DNA of 54,884 nt from Propionibacteriaceae bacterium (GCA_030529455.1 JAUMWV010000006.1:1-54884); one strand, 5' to 3'; numbered from the stretch's first letter, positions 21,030 to 29,230 are shown. The notes: generated from the sequence alone by a model not told the origin. A program made the numbers and translations.

Positions 21030-21509
21030 CTACTGACTAGGGCCTTTACCTTCAAAATCGTCGGCATTCACCGAGTCGAGGAACTCCCTGAAGAGTTCAA
21101 CCTCGTCGCGTTCGGGACGAGAAAGCTCAACCCCAGCTTCAGCTAGCAGGTGCTCCGGGCAGCACAGCGGGAACCCCATCCGCACCGCGAGCGCGACCAC
21201 GTCGCTGGGACGGGCCGAGATCGCCAGGTCGTCACCCAGATGCAGCTCGGCGTAGAAGACGCCTTCCGAGACCGAGGTGATCTCCCCCCGCACCGGGGTC
21301 TGGCCCAGCACCTCCAGCACCGTGGCGAACAAATCGTGAGTGAGGGGCCGCTCCGGGACCAGCCCCTCCAGCGCCGTGACGATGGCCGCCCCTTCGGCCG
21401 CGCCGATCCAGATCGGCAGGCAACGCTCGGAATCCACGTCCTTCAGCAGTAGCACGGGATTGGCCAGCGGCGCGTCGAGCCTAACGCCAAGAACCTCCAA
21501 TGACCGCAT
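21030..21509 (-). CDS. Bifunctional nuclease family protein (DUF151), Rv1829-like
   Basis: 159 residues with the BFN/DUF151 domain: EVLGVRLDAPLANPVLLLKD, then LPIWIGAAEGAAIVTALEGL and RPSDVVALAVRMGFP, all diagnostic. A plant member was reported to have nuclease activity; bacterial function is unclear. The position between ftsR and merR matches Rv1829. The stop is followed by a 160-bp gap with the terminator-like hairpin. A -10 box within the ftsR stop codon suggests the gene also has its own promoter. Confidence 0.9.
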   Translation of the reverse strand: MRSLEVLGVRLDAPLANPVLLLKDVDSERCLPIWIGAAEGAAIVTALEGLVPERPLTHDLFATVLEVLGQTPVRGEITSVSEGVFYAELHLGDDLAISARPSDVVALAVRMGFPLCCPEHLLAEAGVELSRPERDEVELFREFLDSVNADDFEGKGPSQ

Positions 21510-21515
21510 GGGTCA

Positions 21516-21521
21516 AGCCTA
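21516..21521 (-). promoter_or_regulatory. -10 box TAGGCT before the DUF151 gene
   Basis: TAGGCT, then 6 nt, then the ATG at 21509. It overlaps the TAG stop codon of ftsR, so the DUF151 gene may have an internal leaderless promoter. Confidence 0.45.
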
Positions 21522-22223
21522 CCTGTTGACCAACCCCTGCAACATGGCGACGTGGGCGTGCACGATCATCCGGACGACCTCGCTCACGGTCTCCCGCGAG
21601 TCGGCTCGCTGCCGCAGGTATGGCGCCAGCGCCTGGTCGATGAGGCCCGCCTCCTGGGCCGCGGCCTGGTGGACGAGCCGCAGGTGGCGGGCGTCCAGCC
21701 CGAACGCGGCGAGCCGCCTGGCCGCGATGGCGATCGTCAGTGCGTCCCGGCCGTAATGCACCGAGCGGCGTCCGGGAACGATGATCTTGTGCCGCTCCAG
21801 CTCGATCAGGGTCGCCTCGGGCAATCCCGAGACCTCGAGGAGCTGCCTGCGGGTCAGCCTCATCGCGGCCCGGTTCTGTCCCTCCGCCTCGGCCGGACGC
21901 CCACCACCCGAACCGTCGGCGCGTTTCATCGGTTCCGGGGGTGCGGGCGGCGGCACCGGGGCGGGTTCCAGCCCGGCGTCCATGCGCTCCAGATTCTCCC
22001 GGATGACCTTGAGCGGCAGGTATTGGTCCCGCTGCGTGCGCAGGATGTAGCGCAGCCGCTCGATATCGTGTGGCGCGTAACGCCGGTAGCCGGACGGCTG
22101 GTCGCGCTCGGGTGAGAGGAGCCCTTCGGACTCCAGATAGCGGATCTTCGAGATCGAGATATCGGGAAACTCTTCCCGCACGATCTCGAGGACCTGCCCG
22201 ATGCTGCGCATAGCCACCGCCAT
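21519..22223 (-). CDS. ftsR: MerR-family cell-division regulator FtsR
   Basis: 234 residues with two helix-turn-helix-like parts. The N-terminal MerR domain (SIGQVLEIVREEFPDISISKIRYLESEGLL, read here by its core) continues into the wing PSGYRRYAPHDIERLRYILRTQRDQYLPLKVI. A Pro/Ala-rich linker (about 86-105) leads to a second winged segment around RRQLLEVSGLPEATLIELERHKII. This is the layout of Rv1828 and C. glutamicum FtsR, described as an activator of ftsZ. The ATG shares one base with the garA stop (TGATG). Confidence 0.9.
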   Translation of the reverse strand: MAVAMRSIGQVLEIVREEFPDISISKIRYLESEGLLSPERDQPSGYRRYAPHDIERLRYILRTQRDQYLPLKVIRENLERMDAGLEPAPVPPPAPPEPMKRADGSGGGRPAEAEGQNRAAMRLTRRQLLEVSGLPEATLIELERHKIIVPGRRSVHYGRDALTIAIAARRLAAFGLDARHLRLVHQAAAQEAGLIDQALAPYLRQRADSRETVSEVVRMIVHAHVAMLQGLVNR

Positions 22224-22711
22224 CAGCGCAGGCCACGCTCCCCGACGAAGAACACCAAACGGAACTTGCCGATTTGCACTTCGTCACCCAGCCGCAGGAT
22301 GGCGGACCCGTCGACCAGCGTGCGGTTCACGTAGGTGCCATTGAGGCTGCCCAGGTCTTCGACCATCATCTCGGTGCCCCGCCGCACGAACCTGGCGTGG
22401 TGGCGCGACACGGTGATGTCGTCAAGGAAGATGTCGGAATCGGGATGCCTGCCCACCGTGGTGACCTCGCTGTCGAGCAGGTAGCGCGCCCCGGCCCCGG
22501 AGCCACGCTGCACGATCAGCAGCGCGGCGTCCTCTGGCAGCTGGGCGAGTGCGCCCAGTTCCTCGCTGTCGAGTTCCATGATGCTCGTCGCGTCATCAAC
22601 GACTGCCGCGATCACCTTGGTGGTCTCGATCGAGCTCATCAAGGCCTGACCGCACTGGTTGCAGAAGTTGCTCCCAGCAGAGTTGTTGGCTCCGCACTTA
22701 GGACAAGTCAT
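22223..22711 (-). CDS. garA: GarA/OdhI-like FHA regulator with N-terminal zinc ribbon
   Basis: 162 residues. The C-terminal FHA domain (about 82-155) has TVGRHPDSDIFLDD, SRHHARF and LGSLNGTYVN, the phosphothreonine-binding residues. Before it is an ETT motif (Thr30, Thr31) like the ETTS phospho-switch of mycobacterial GarA, where kinases PknB/PknG act and the protein then stops inhibiting 2-oxoglutarate dehydrogenase and glutamate dehydrogenase. A C4 zinc ribbon (Cys3, 6, 17, 20) precedes that motif, which classical GarA lacks, as far as I recall. The position next to gcvH and ftsR matches Rv1826-Rv1828. Control of central carbon flux is inferred from the family. Confidence 0.9.
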   Translation of the reverse strand: MTCPKCGANNSAGSNFCNQCGQALMSSIETTKVIAAVVDDATSIMELDSEELGALAQLPEDAALLIVQRGSGAGARYLLDSEVTTVGRHPDSDIFLDDITVSRHHARFVRRGTEMMVEDLGSLNGTYVNRTLVDGSAILRLGDEVQIGKFRLVFFVGERGLR

Positions 22712-22760
22712 GGCACTTCCTTCTCCATGTTGAATCAGCCAGATCCTACCGTCACGGCGT

Positions 22761-23147
22761 TCATTCGCCGATCAGCGCAGCATAGCCGTCTGCGTCCATG
22801 AGGTCATCAAGTTCTTCGGGGTCGCGCAGTTCGATCTCGAACAGCCAGCCATCGCCGTAGGGGTCGCTGTTCACGGTCTCGGGCGAGTCGGCGAGCGCAT
22901 CGTTGATGGCGACCACGACTCCAGAGACGGGGGTGAACACGTCGGAGACCGACTTGGTGGACTCAAGCTCCCCGCAGGCATCCCCGGCGGCAACGTCCTC
23001 ACCGACCGTCGGCAGGACCGTGTGGACGACATCGCCCAGCGCATCGGCGGCATACTCGGTGATGCCTATCCGCACGGTGTTGCCGTTTCCGACACGCACC
23101 CACTCATGCTCGGCGGAATAGCTCAGGTCCTCCGGATAAGTCGTCAT
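22761..23147 (-). CDS. gcvH: Glycine cleavage system H protein
   Basis: 128-residue lipoyl carrier of the glycine cleavage system. It starts with the family pattern PEDLSYSAEHEWV, has the lipoylation lysine in ELESTKSVSDV (Lys65) and the turn NDALADSPETVNSDPYGDGWL typical of H proteins. It partners with GcvP in the same gene run and with an E3 such as the lpdA product at the window start. The ATG has GAGGAGCGAG upstream. The 95-bp gap before it contains an AT-rich stretch, possibly an internal promoter, but is too short and lacks the motifs for a glycine riboswitch. Confidence 0.95.
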   Translation of the reverse strand: MTTYPEDLSYSAEHEWVRVGNGNTVRIGITEYAADALGDVVHTVLPTVGEDVAAGDACGELESTKSVSDVFTPVSGVVVAINDALADSPETVNSDPYGDGWLFEIELRDPEELDDLMDADGYAALIGE

Positions 23148-23242
23148 ACTCGCTCCTCAACGTGGTTTCCGAGCCAAGCGTAACGCCCAACCGCCGCGCG
23201 CGTGCGATACACACTTGCTTTCTTGTATTTTCGTGTCTCCGA

Positions 23243-24115
23243 CTAGGCCGGACGCGAGAATCGTGGCGCATCCGGTTTGATGACGGCGCTGATCCTCAGC
23301 TGGTCGAGCTGGCTGATCGTGACACTGCCGTTGACCCTCTCGTTCTGGATCTCGCTGACCAGCCCACCGCGGAACCGTGCTCCCGCCTCCAGTGTCGCCG
23401 GATCTCCGATGGCCTCGATGACCAGGGGGAAGCTCACCGGTTCTCCGCTGACCACCAGCCCGCCACTGCTGGAGCGCCCGAACCAGGTGTTGGCGACGAC
23501 CCGGATGGTGCCGTTGATCGCCATGACCTCGGCCCCCGCATCCCGCATCTCCTCGATGGCGTCCAGCACCAGTTCTGGCCCGACCTTGCTGAACGGGTCG
23601 GCGATCACGATCCGGATTCCCGGGCCCGATGCCGGGGCGGTGCCTGCCAGGATTCGCATGGCGTCCAGGCGGCGCTGAGTCTCCTCCTGCGCGACCTTGG
23701 CGGCATCGGCACCGGTGAGCAGGCTCTGTTTGGTGCGTTCCAGCTCGTTGATCTCGGCTTCGAGCTTGCGGGCATCCGAGTTGAGCGTATCGAGCATCTG
23801 GATGAGGTCGGCCCGGCGCATGGACGCGAAATCGGTTTCGGTCGTCCGCGCCTTCACCCCCATCGAGATGAGCAGTGCGGTGATGAACAGCACTGCCGCG
23901 ACGATCGCCTGGCTCCGGCTGGGCCGTAGGAAGTCGGCCAGCAGCGACGGCCTGGGGCCCGGCCGGTCGGGCTCTGCCTGCCGGGTGGGCTCGGCCGCCT
24001 CGATAGGCGGGCCGTCCGCGTCCCGCTCCTGGCGGCGGGCCCGACGCTGCGCGCGCTTCAGCAGCGCCCGCACCGAAGACGGGGCGTGGGTCCGGCGGTT
24101 CCTCTCCTCAGGCAT
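23243..24115 (-). CDS. DUF881 membrane-anchored protein (second copy)
   Basis: 290 residues. The N-terminus is cytosolic and basic (to about 75). One membrane helix follows (SQAIVAAVLFITALLISMGV, about 76-95), then a coiled coil (about 105-140, DLIQMLDTLNSDARKLEAEINELE), then the extracytoplasmic DUF881 domain (PGIRIVIADP, GAEVMAINGTIRVVANTW, SFPLVIEAIGDPATLEAG). Function is unknown; DUF881 genes sit with division genes in many Gram-positive bacteria. Start chosen at 24115, where the ATG overlaps the DUF1290 stop in an 8-nt ATGCCTGA overlap. Confidence 0.9.
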   Translation of the reverse strand: MPEERNRRTHAPSSVRALLKRAQRRARRQERDADGPPIEAAEPTRQAEPDRPGPRPSLLADFLRPSRSQAIVAAVLFITALLISMGVKARTTETDFASMRRADLIQMLDTLNSDARKLEAEINELERTKQSLLTGADAAKVAQEETQRRLDAMRILAGTAPASGPGIRIVIADPFSKVGPELVLDAIEEMRDAGAEVMAINGTIRVVANTWFGRSSSGGLVVSGEPVSFPLVIEAIGDPATLEAGARFRGGLVSEIQNERVNGSVTISQLDQLRISAVIKPDAPRFSRPA

Positions 24116-24440
24116 GCAGCAGGCTCCGCCGGATCGCCGCGGCATTGGTGAAGATCCGGATGCCCAGCACCACCACCACACCCGTCGAGAGCTGCGCCCC
24201 GACCCCGATCGCATCGCCGACGAACACGATCAGTGACGAGATGACGACGTTGGACAGGAACGACACCACGAACACGCGGTCGCTGAACATCCCGTCCAGG
24301 TAGGCCCGCACCGCCCCGAAGATCGCGTCCAGTGCCGCCACGATCGCGATCGGCAGGTAGGGCTGCAGCACCGGGGGCAGGCCGGGTTGCAGCACCAGCC
24401 CCACGATGACGCCAGCGATCAGGCCAAGTATCGCAATCAT
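24108..24440 (-). CDS. Small basic protein family (DUF1290) membrane protein
   Basis: 110 residues, the expected family length, with three membrane helices: IAILGLIAGVIVGLVL, LPIAIVAALDAIFGAVRAYL and VSFLSNVVISSLIVFVGDAIG, and the ending GIRIFTNAAAIRR. The family (Sbp in Bacillus) often lies upstream of ftsZ and between DUF881 genes, as here; the exact role is unknown. An upstream in-frame GTG would add 42 residues that do not look like the family. The ATG at 24440 sits 2 nt after the preceding DUF881 stop. Confidence 0.92.
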   Translation of the reverse strand: MIAILGLIAGVIVGLVLQPGLPPVLQPYLPIAIVAALDAIFGAVRAYLDGMFSDRVFVVSFLSNVVISSLIVFVGDAIGVGAQLSTGVVVVLGIRIFTNAAAIRRSLLHA

Positions 24441-24442
24441 GG

Positions 24443-25228
24443 TCACTCCTCGTCCGCCGTCGCGGCCCACCGCACCCCGAGCCCGGGGTCCGCGGCCAGG
24501 ACCACTTCGTTCACAGTACGCATCTCGAAACGCAATCCATAGTTCGCGTTCAGCGAGTTCCACCACGAGGCGCCCGAGGTCTGAGCGAACGTCCCCGCGA
24601 GAGTCTTCGGGTCCCCGATGGCCTCAATAGTGTAGGGCCGCACGAGCGAAGTGTAGTCCACCGTCACCGCCGACCCGGCGTTGCGGATCGCGGTGCGGGT
24701 ACTGAGCCGGTGACCGTTGATCGCGATGGCCTCGGCCCCCGCCTGCCACAACCCGTTCACGAGCTGCCGCAGGTCCCGGTCGTTCACCCGCTCCGATGGT
24801 TTCTCGGCTTTCTCGTTGTCGTCGACCAGGATGACCACGCCGGGCCCACGGACGCCGCGGTTGCCGGCCGGCACCTCCAGCAGGTCGAGCTGTGCGGCGA
24901 GGGCAGGGTCCGTGACGAGACGCTGGCCCAGCCGCTGCGTTTCGGTTTCCAGATCCACCAGGCGTCTGCGCCGGTCTTCTTGTTCCTCCCGGACCCGCTG
25001 GATGCGCGCGATCAGTTCGGCGCGCTCCTGGGCGTTCTGGGGCGTGCTCGCGGTCGACTGCAGGGCCGACATCGCGAACATGACCCCCACCGTGACCCCG
25101 ATGATGGCCCGCAGCCAGCCCAGCCGCCTGCCAGCGTCCGCCGCAGCAGACCGATAGCCCGGTTCGAGAGCGGTCTCCCGGACCACGTTCAGCAGGTTCA
25201 TGCTCTCGTCGAGCCGCCGCTTCGTCAC
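24443..25228 (-). CDS. DUF881 membrane-anchored protein (first copy)
   Basis: 261 residues, paralogue of the DUF881 gene two genes downstream. It has one membrane helix (LGWLRAIIGVTVGVMFAMSA, about 35-55), a coiled coil rich in Glu, Arg and Gln (about 65-100), and the DUF881 domain with GPGVVILVDDN, GAEAIAINGHRLSTRTAIRNAG and PYTIEAIGDPKTLAGTF. The GTG start overlaps the pgsA stop (GTGA). An ATG nine codons later (25201) is a possible alternative. The DUF881-DUF1290-DUF881 triplet corresponds to Rv1823-Rv1825. Confidence 0.9.
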   Translation of the reverse strand: MTKRRLDESMNLLNVVRETALEPGYRSAAADAGRRLGWLRAIIGVTVGVMFAMSALQSTASTPQNAQERAELIARIQRVREEQEDRRRRLVDLETETQRLGQRLVTDPALAAQLDLLEVPAGNRGVRGPGVVILVDDNEKAEKPSERVNDRDLRQLVNGLWQAGAEAIAINGHRLSTRTAIRNAGSAVTVDYTSLVRPYTIEAIGDPKTLAGTFAQTSGASWWNSLNANYGLRFEMRTVNEVVLAADPGLGVRWAATADEE

Positions 25229-25842
25229 GGCCGCCTCGGGATCTGGCGCAGCACCTGCCCGGTCTGACGCAAATAGAGCAGCCCAGCCCACCAGTACAGG
25301 CCGCTGCCCCACCCGACGACGGCCCAGCCCAGCGCGTGGGCTCCCGCCCAACCCAGCGCGCCTTCGCTGCCAAGCAGCAGCAGCGGGAATGCCAGCAGCA
25401 GGCAGAACGTCGCGGCCTTGCCCGCGAAATGCACCGGCAGCGAGGTGTACCCGCGCGTCCGCAGCACCGGGACCAGACACGCCAGCATGAGGTCCCGGCC
25501 GACGAGGACCACCACCAGCCACCAGGGCACGATCTCCCGGACGGCCATACCGAAAAGCGCAGCCAGGATGTAGAGCCGGTCTGCCACCGGGTCAAGCATC
25601 TGCCCCAGCCGGGAGATCTGGTGCCATTTGCGGGCGAGGTGTCCATCCAGCCAGTCGGTGAACCCGGCGGCCATCAGGACGGCCAGCGCCGCCACATCGG
25701 CCCGCAGGTAGAGGATGAACCACAGGAAGAGCGGTACACCAGCGAGCCGGAGCATCGACAGCACGTTGGGGATCGTCAACACGCGCTCGGTGTCGTAACT
25801 CACCGAGCACGATACCGATACCGGTGGTTCAGCGTGCTGCAC
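25225..25842 (-). CDS. pgsA: CDP-alcohol phosphatidyltransferase, PgsA-like
   Basis: 205-residue integral membrane enzyme that joins a CDP-diacylglycerol phosphatidyl group to an alcohol, probably glycerol 3-phosphate. The family motif D-G-x2-A-R-x8-G-x3-D-x3-D is complete in DWLDGHLARKWHQISRLGQ with MLDPVADR directly after, in the first third. IPNVLSMLRLAGVPLFLWF precedes it, with further helices to the C-terminus. Substrate choice (glycerol-P or inositol-P) is not certain, since the gene sits where mycobacteria have a phosphatidylinositol synthase on one side and pgsA2 on the other. The GTG at 25842 follows a -10 box; a GTG 39 nt inside is an alternative. Confidence 0.88.
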   Translation of the reverse strand: MQHAEPPVSVSCSVSYDTERVLTIPNVLSMLRLAGVPLFLWFILYLRADVAALAVLMAAGFTDWLDGHLARKWHQISRLGQMLDPVADRLYILAALFGMAVREIVPWWLVVVLVGRDLMLACLVPVLRTRGYTSLPVHFAGKAATFCLLLAFPLLLLGSEGALGWAGAHALGWAVVGWGSGLYWWAGLLYLRQTGQVLRQIPRRP

Positions 25843-25848
25843 GCGCCT

Positions 25849-25854
25849 AGCCTA
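25849..25854 (-). promoter_or_regulatory. -10 box TAGGCT before pgsA, inside a palindrome
   Basis: TAGGCT, 6 nt, then the GTG at 25842, with no ribosome site. The box lies within a perfect 7-bp inverted repeat (25844-25850 and 25852-25858, 1-nt centre), which might be an operator. Confidence 0.45.
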
Positions 25855-25916
25855 GGCGATGAGGCAAGTTGACCATAGCCAAGCCTGCACTCCGTGGGTC
25901 CATCATCGCAGCGGCC

Positions 25917-26462
25917 TCAGCAGCCCGGCCACGCCCCGGCGATGGCGCGCCGGGAGTCTTCCAGCAACTGCGGCAACGCCCTGGTCTGGCCGACGATCGG
26001 GAGGAAGTTCGTGTCCCCCGGCCACCGCGGCACCACGTGCTGATGCAGGTGCGCCGCGATCCCGGCCCCAGCGACCGCGCCCTGGTTCATCCCGAGGTTG
26101 AACCCGGCCGGGCTGCTCACCTGCCGCAGCACCCGCATGGCGGTCTGGGTCAGGTGGGCGATCTCCGCGGTCTCCTCGGCAGTGATGTCGGTGTAGTCCG
26201 GCACGTGGCGGTAGGGACAGACCAGCAGGTGCCCTGGCGAATAGGGGAAGAGGTTCATCACGACGTAGGCGAGTCTGCCCCGGTGGACGATCAGACCGTC
26301 CTCGTCCCCGCGCTGCGGGGCGGCGCAGAATGGGCAGCCCTGGTCGGCCGACGGCTTCCCCTCACCCTTGATGTAGGCCATCCGGTGCGGCGTCCACAGC
26401 CGTCCGAAGGCATCGGGGGCTCCGGCGAAACCGGTACTGGGGGACGGTTCTGGTTCGCTCAC
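25917..26462 (-). CDS. HIT-family nucleotide phosphorylase/hydrolase, Rv2613c-like
   Basis: 181 residues. The histidine triad is [10 protein letters not shown] (about 138-147), with the middle His as nucleophile. The zinc-type CPFC pair (about 43-46) and the WTPHRMAYI start are those of the mycobacterial diadenosine tetraphosphate phosphorylase Rv2613c. It probably degrades Ap4A, a by-product of aminoacyl-tRNA synthetases, which suits its place directly after thrS. The GTG start overlaps the thrS stop (GTGA). Confidence 0.88.
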   Translation of the reverse strand: MSEPEPSPSTGFAGAPDAFGRLWTPHRMAYIKGEGKPSADQGCPFCAAPQRGDEDGLIVHRGRLAYVVMNLFPYSPGHLLVCPYRHVPDYTDITAEETAEIAHLTQTAMRVLRQVSSPAGFNLGMNQGAVAGAGIAAHLHQHVVPRWPGDTNFLPIVGQTRALPQLLEDSRRAIAGAWPGC

Positions 26463-28483
26463 GCGAAGGACTCCGCGGTCGGGCTGGCGTTGTGGCGTGC
26501 CGCGATGTAGGACACGATCTCCTCCACCGCCTGCTCGGCGGGGATGGTGTTGCGCTGCTGGCCGTCCCGGTAGCGGAAGCTCACGGAGCCGGCGTCGCGG
26601 TCCTCCCCGCCAACGATCAGGATGAATGGCACCTTCGACTTGGTGGCGTTGCGGATCTTCTTGGCGAACCGGTCGTCGGACAGGTCGAGATCGACCCGGA
26701 CGCCGCGGGACGTGAGCCGCTGGGCGATCTCTGCCAGGTAGCCGTCGAACTCCGCGGCGACCGGCACGCCGAGCACCTGCACCGGGGCGAGCCAGGCCGG
26801 GAAGGCACCGGCGTAGTGTTCGGTGAGCACCCCGAAGAACCGCTCGATGGAGCCGAACAGCGCGCGGTGGATCATCACCGGACGCTTCCGGGTGCCGTCG
26901 GCAGCCTGGTATTCCAGCTCGAAACGCTCGGGCAGGTTGAAGTCCAGCTGGATGGTCGACATCTGCCAGGTCCGGCCGATCGCGTCCCTGGCCTGCACCG
27001 AGATCTTCGGGCCGTAGAAGGCCGCTCCGCCCGGATCGGGCACCAGGTCCAGCCCGGACGCCTCGGCAACCTCCGCGAGCACCTGGGTCGCCTCGTCCCA
27101 GGTGTCGTCGTCGCCCACGAACTTCTCGGGGTTCTTGGTGGACAGTTCCAGGTAGAAATCGTCGAGGCCGTAGTCCTTGAGGAGGTTGAGCACGAAGGTG
27201 AGCAGGCTCGCCAACTCGTCGCGCATCTGCTCGCGGGTGCAGTAGATGTGCGCGTCGTCCTGGGTGAATCCCCTGGCCCGGGTCAAGCCGTGCACCACTC
27301 CCGACTTCTCGTTGCGGTACACGGTGCCGAACTCGAACAGCCGCAGCGGCAGTTCCCGGTAGGAGCGGCCGCGGGAGCGGAAGATGAGGTTGTGCATCGG
27401 GCAGTTCATCGGCTTGAGGTAGTAGTCCTGCCCCTGCTTGCGCACGTTGCCCTCGGCGTCGCGTTCCTCGTCCATGTGCATCGGCGGGTACATGCCCTCG
27501 GCGTACCAGTCGAGGTGCCCGGAGGTCTGGAACAGGCTGGCCTTGGTCAGGTGCGGGCTGTAGGCGAACTGGTAGCCCTCCTCGATGTGGCGCCTGCGGG
27601 AGTAGTCCTCCATCTCCATCCGCACGATCGCACCCTTGGGGTGGAAGACCGCGAGCCCCGAACCGATCTCGTCGGGGAAGCTGAACAGGTCGAGTTCGGT
27701 GCCGAGCTTGCGGTGGTCACGCTTGGCTGCCTCCGCCATGCGGTGCTGGTAGGCCTTGAGGTCGTCCCGGCTCGCCCAGGCGGTGCCATAGACTCTCTGC
27801 AGCCCGGCGTTGCGCTGGTCGCCGCGCCAGTAGGCGGCACTCGACTTGGTCAGGGCGAAGGCCTGCAGGTATCCGGTGTGCGGCACGTGCGGGCCCCGGC
27901 ACAGGTCCTTCCAGGCCACCGATCCGTCGCGCCGGACGTTGTCGTAGATCGTCAGCTGGCCCTCACCCACCTCCACCGACGAACCGTCGGAGGCGGACGC
28001 CGAGCCCTTGTCGCTGATGAGTTCGAGCTTGAACGGCTCGTCTGCGAGCTCGGTGCGGGCCTGCTCGTCGCTCACCTCGCGGCGGACGAACCGCTGCCGC
28101 TCCCGCACGATCTGGCCCATCCGTTTCTCGATGGCGGCCAGGTCCTCTGGCGTGAGCGGGTCGACCGCGAAGTCGTAGTAGAAGCCGTCGGTGATCGGCG
28201 GCCCGATGCCGAGCTTGGCCTCAGTGAAGATCTCCTGCAACGCCTGGGCGGTGACGTGGGCGCAGGAATGGCGGATGATGCTCAACCCGTCGGCGGAGGC
28301 CGCCAGCACCGGTTCGACCCGGGCTCCCCCGGTCAGTTCGCGCTGCAGGTCGAGCAGTTCGCCGTCGACGCGCATCGCGACGACCGAGCGGTCGCCGCCG
28401 AACAGGTCCAGGCCGGTGGTGCCGCTCGTCAACGCCACTTCCTCGGTCGAGTCGGGCCGGACGATGACGATGGACGCGGACAC
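26459..28483 (-). CDS. thrS: Threonine--tRNA ligase
   Basis: Class II synthetase of 674 residues. It has the N-terminal TGS domain (1-60), the editing-domain-like segment with the zinc-binding HSCAHV (about 85-90), the catalytic core with motif 2 ([22 protein letters not shown], read by its core) and motif 3 around [11 protein letters not shown], and the anticodon-binding domain at the end ([17 protein letters not shown]). The GTG at 28483 is chosen because AAAGGA lies 7 nt upstream and the protein then starts at the TGS domain. Open frame further upstream is not homologous. A stable hairpin lies just before the ribosome site. Confidence 0.96.
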   Translation of the reverse strand: MSASIVIVRPDSTEEVALTSGTTGLDLFGGDRSVVAMRVDGELLDLQRELTGGARVEPVLAASADGLSIIRHSCAHVTAQALQEIFTEAKLGIGPPITDGFYYDFAVDPLTPEDLAAIEKRMGQIVRERQRFVRREVSDEQARTELADEPFKLELISDKGSASASDGSSVEVGEGQLTIYDNVRRDGSVAWKDLCRGPHVPHTGYLQAFALTKSSAAYWRGDQRNAGLQRVYGTAWASRDDLKAYQHRMAEAAKRDHRKLGTELDLFSFPDEIGSGLAVFHPKGAIVRMEMEDYSRRRHIEEGYQFAYSPHLTKASLFQTSGHLDWYAEGMYPPMHMDEERDAEGNVRKQGQDYYLKPMNCPMHNLIFRSRGRSYRELPLRLFEFGTVYRNEKSGVVHGLTRARGFTQDDAHIYCTREQMRDELASLLTFVLNLLKDYGLDDFYLELSTKNPEKFVGDDDTWDEATQVLAEVAEASGLDLVPDPGGAAFYGPKISVQARDAIGRTWQMSTIQLDFNLPERFELEYQAADGTRKRPVMIHRALFGSIERFFGVLTEHYAGAFPAWLAPVQVLGVPVAAEFDGYLAEIAQRLTSRGVRVDLDLSDDRFAKKIRNATKSKVPFILIVGGEDRDAGSVSFRYRDGQQRNTIPAEQAVEEIVSYIAARHNASPTAESFA

Positions 28484-28509
28484 GGGCGTTCCTTTCTGTT
28501 GCTGGATGG

Positions 28510-28539
28510 GGACGCCCCACAGCTGAATAGGGGACGTCC
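28510..28539 (-). promoter_or_regulatory. Leader hairpin directly upstream of the thrS ribosome site
   Basis: Arms 28510-28518 and 28530-28539 pair over 9 bp with one bulged base and an 11-nt loop whose core is CAGCTG. It sits 15 nt before AAAGGA. It could control thrS translation, but no T-box motif is present. Confidence 0.4.
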
Positions 28540-28668
28540 TGATAGCCGGACGGGAACATTCTGCCACCTCGCCCGCCGCCGCGACGAGTGCATTAGCGGG
28601 CCCGAAACCTAGCGGGATGCCGGGCGCATCGGACGGGCCGCCGACCGGCGCACGGGCCACCACAACGC

Positions 28669-28695
28669 AAAACCCCCTAGTCACCTAGGGGGTTT
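28669..28695 (-). terminator. Intrinsic terminator of the tRNA cluster
   Basis: An 11-bp stem (28670-28680 with 28685-28695) around a 4-nt loop, followed on the minus strand by TTTT. It comes directly after the tRNA-Val(GAC) gene. A flanking CCACCAC/GTGGTGG pair could extend the stem. Confidence 0.8.
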
Positions 28696-28696
28696 G

Positions 28697-28772
28697 TGGT
28701 GGGCGATACCAGATTTGAACTGATGACCTCTTCCGTGTCAAGGAAGCGCGCTACCAACTGCGCCAACCGCCC
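28697..28772 (-). tRNA. tRNA-Val(GAC)
   Basis: Full cloverleaf. The acceptor GGGCGGT pairs with ATCGCCC (one G-U), the anticodon loop TTGACAC gives GAC, the T-arm is present, and 3' CCA is encoded (28697-28699). It differs at only five positions from the tRNA-Val(CAC) gene on the opposite strand 380 bp away. Confidence 0.95.
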
Positions 28773-28773
28773 G

Positions 28774-28844
28774 AGGTGGAGACGGGATTTGAACCCGTGT
28801 ACACGGATTTGCAGTCCGTTGCCTCGCCTCTCGGCCACTCCACC
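28774..28844 (-). tRNA. tRNA-Cys(GCA)
   Basis: 71-nt cloverleaf. The acceptor GGTGGAG pairs with CTCCACC, the anticodon loop is CTGCAAA (GCA), and the discriminator U is typical of Cys. CCA is not encoded. It is one base away from tRNA-Val. Confidence 0.95.
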
Positions 28845-28889
28845 AGGTGGAACCCTCCCCTTTTGGAGTGGTAGAGGAGGAGACCTCCG

Positions 28890-28962
28890 AGCGGACGACG
28901 AGATTCGAACTCGCGACCCTCACCTTGGCAAGGTGATGCTCTACCAACTGAGCCACGTCCGC
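28890..28962 (-). tRNA. tRNA-Gly(GCC)
   Basis: 73-nt cloverleaf. The acceptor GCGGACG pairs with CGTCCGC, the anticodon loop TTGCCAA gives GCC, and the discriminator is U. CCA is not encoded. It is the first tRNA of the leftward cluster. Confidence 0.95.
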
Positions 28963-29003
28963 ATGCTTTTCGGATTCACCGCGGTGTTTCCGACGCGTAG
29001 AGA

Positions 29004-29032
29004 ACCATAGCCCAGGTCGGGCCAAGAATCAA
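29004..29032 (-). promoter_or_regulatory. Promoter of the Gly-Cys-Val tRNA cluster
   Basis: On the minus strand, -35 TTGATT (29027-29032), a 17-nt spacer and -10 TATGGT (29004-29009) lie about 42 bp before tRNA-Gly. Confidence 0.6.
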
Positions 29033-29111
29033 AATCCCCTCAACCGAAGCGGCAAAACATGTAGCCAGCAGCCATTTGGGCGAGGGGGGAAGCGGGGTGA
29101 GACCGAAGGAG

Positions 29112-29142
29112 TTGCGCATTGGGGGCGCACATGGGTTATAGT
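29112..29142 (+). promoter_or_regulatory. Probable promoter of tRNA-Val(CAC)
   Basis: -10 TATAGT at 29137-29142 lies 12 bp before the tRNA. A possible -35 TTGCGC (29112-29117) is at a long 19-nt spacing, so only the -10 is convincing. Confidence 0.45.
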
Positions 29143-29154
29143 TGCTCAGCGCAC

Positions 29155-29230
29155 GGGCGATTGGCGCAGTTGGTAGCGCGCTTCGTTCACACCGAAGAGG
29201 TCATCAGTTCAAGTCTGGTATCGCCCACCA
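29155..29230 (+). tRNA. tRNA-Val(CAC)
   Basis: Full cloverleaf. The acceptor GGGCGAT pairs with ATCGCCC, the anticodon loop TTCACAC gives CAC, and 3' CCA is encoded (29228-29230). It is transcribed opposite to the other tRNA cluster. Confidence 0.95.

Noticed and set aside
23148..23242. Glycine riboswitch before gcvH
   Set aside because: The gap is only 95 bp and lacks the paired aptamer motifs; nothing similar precedes gcvP either.
28484..28690. T-box riboswitch before thrS
   Set aside because: The conserved T-box sequence and specifier-loop features are absent; only a simple hairpin is seen.
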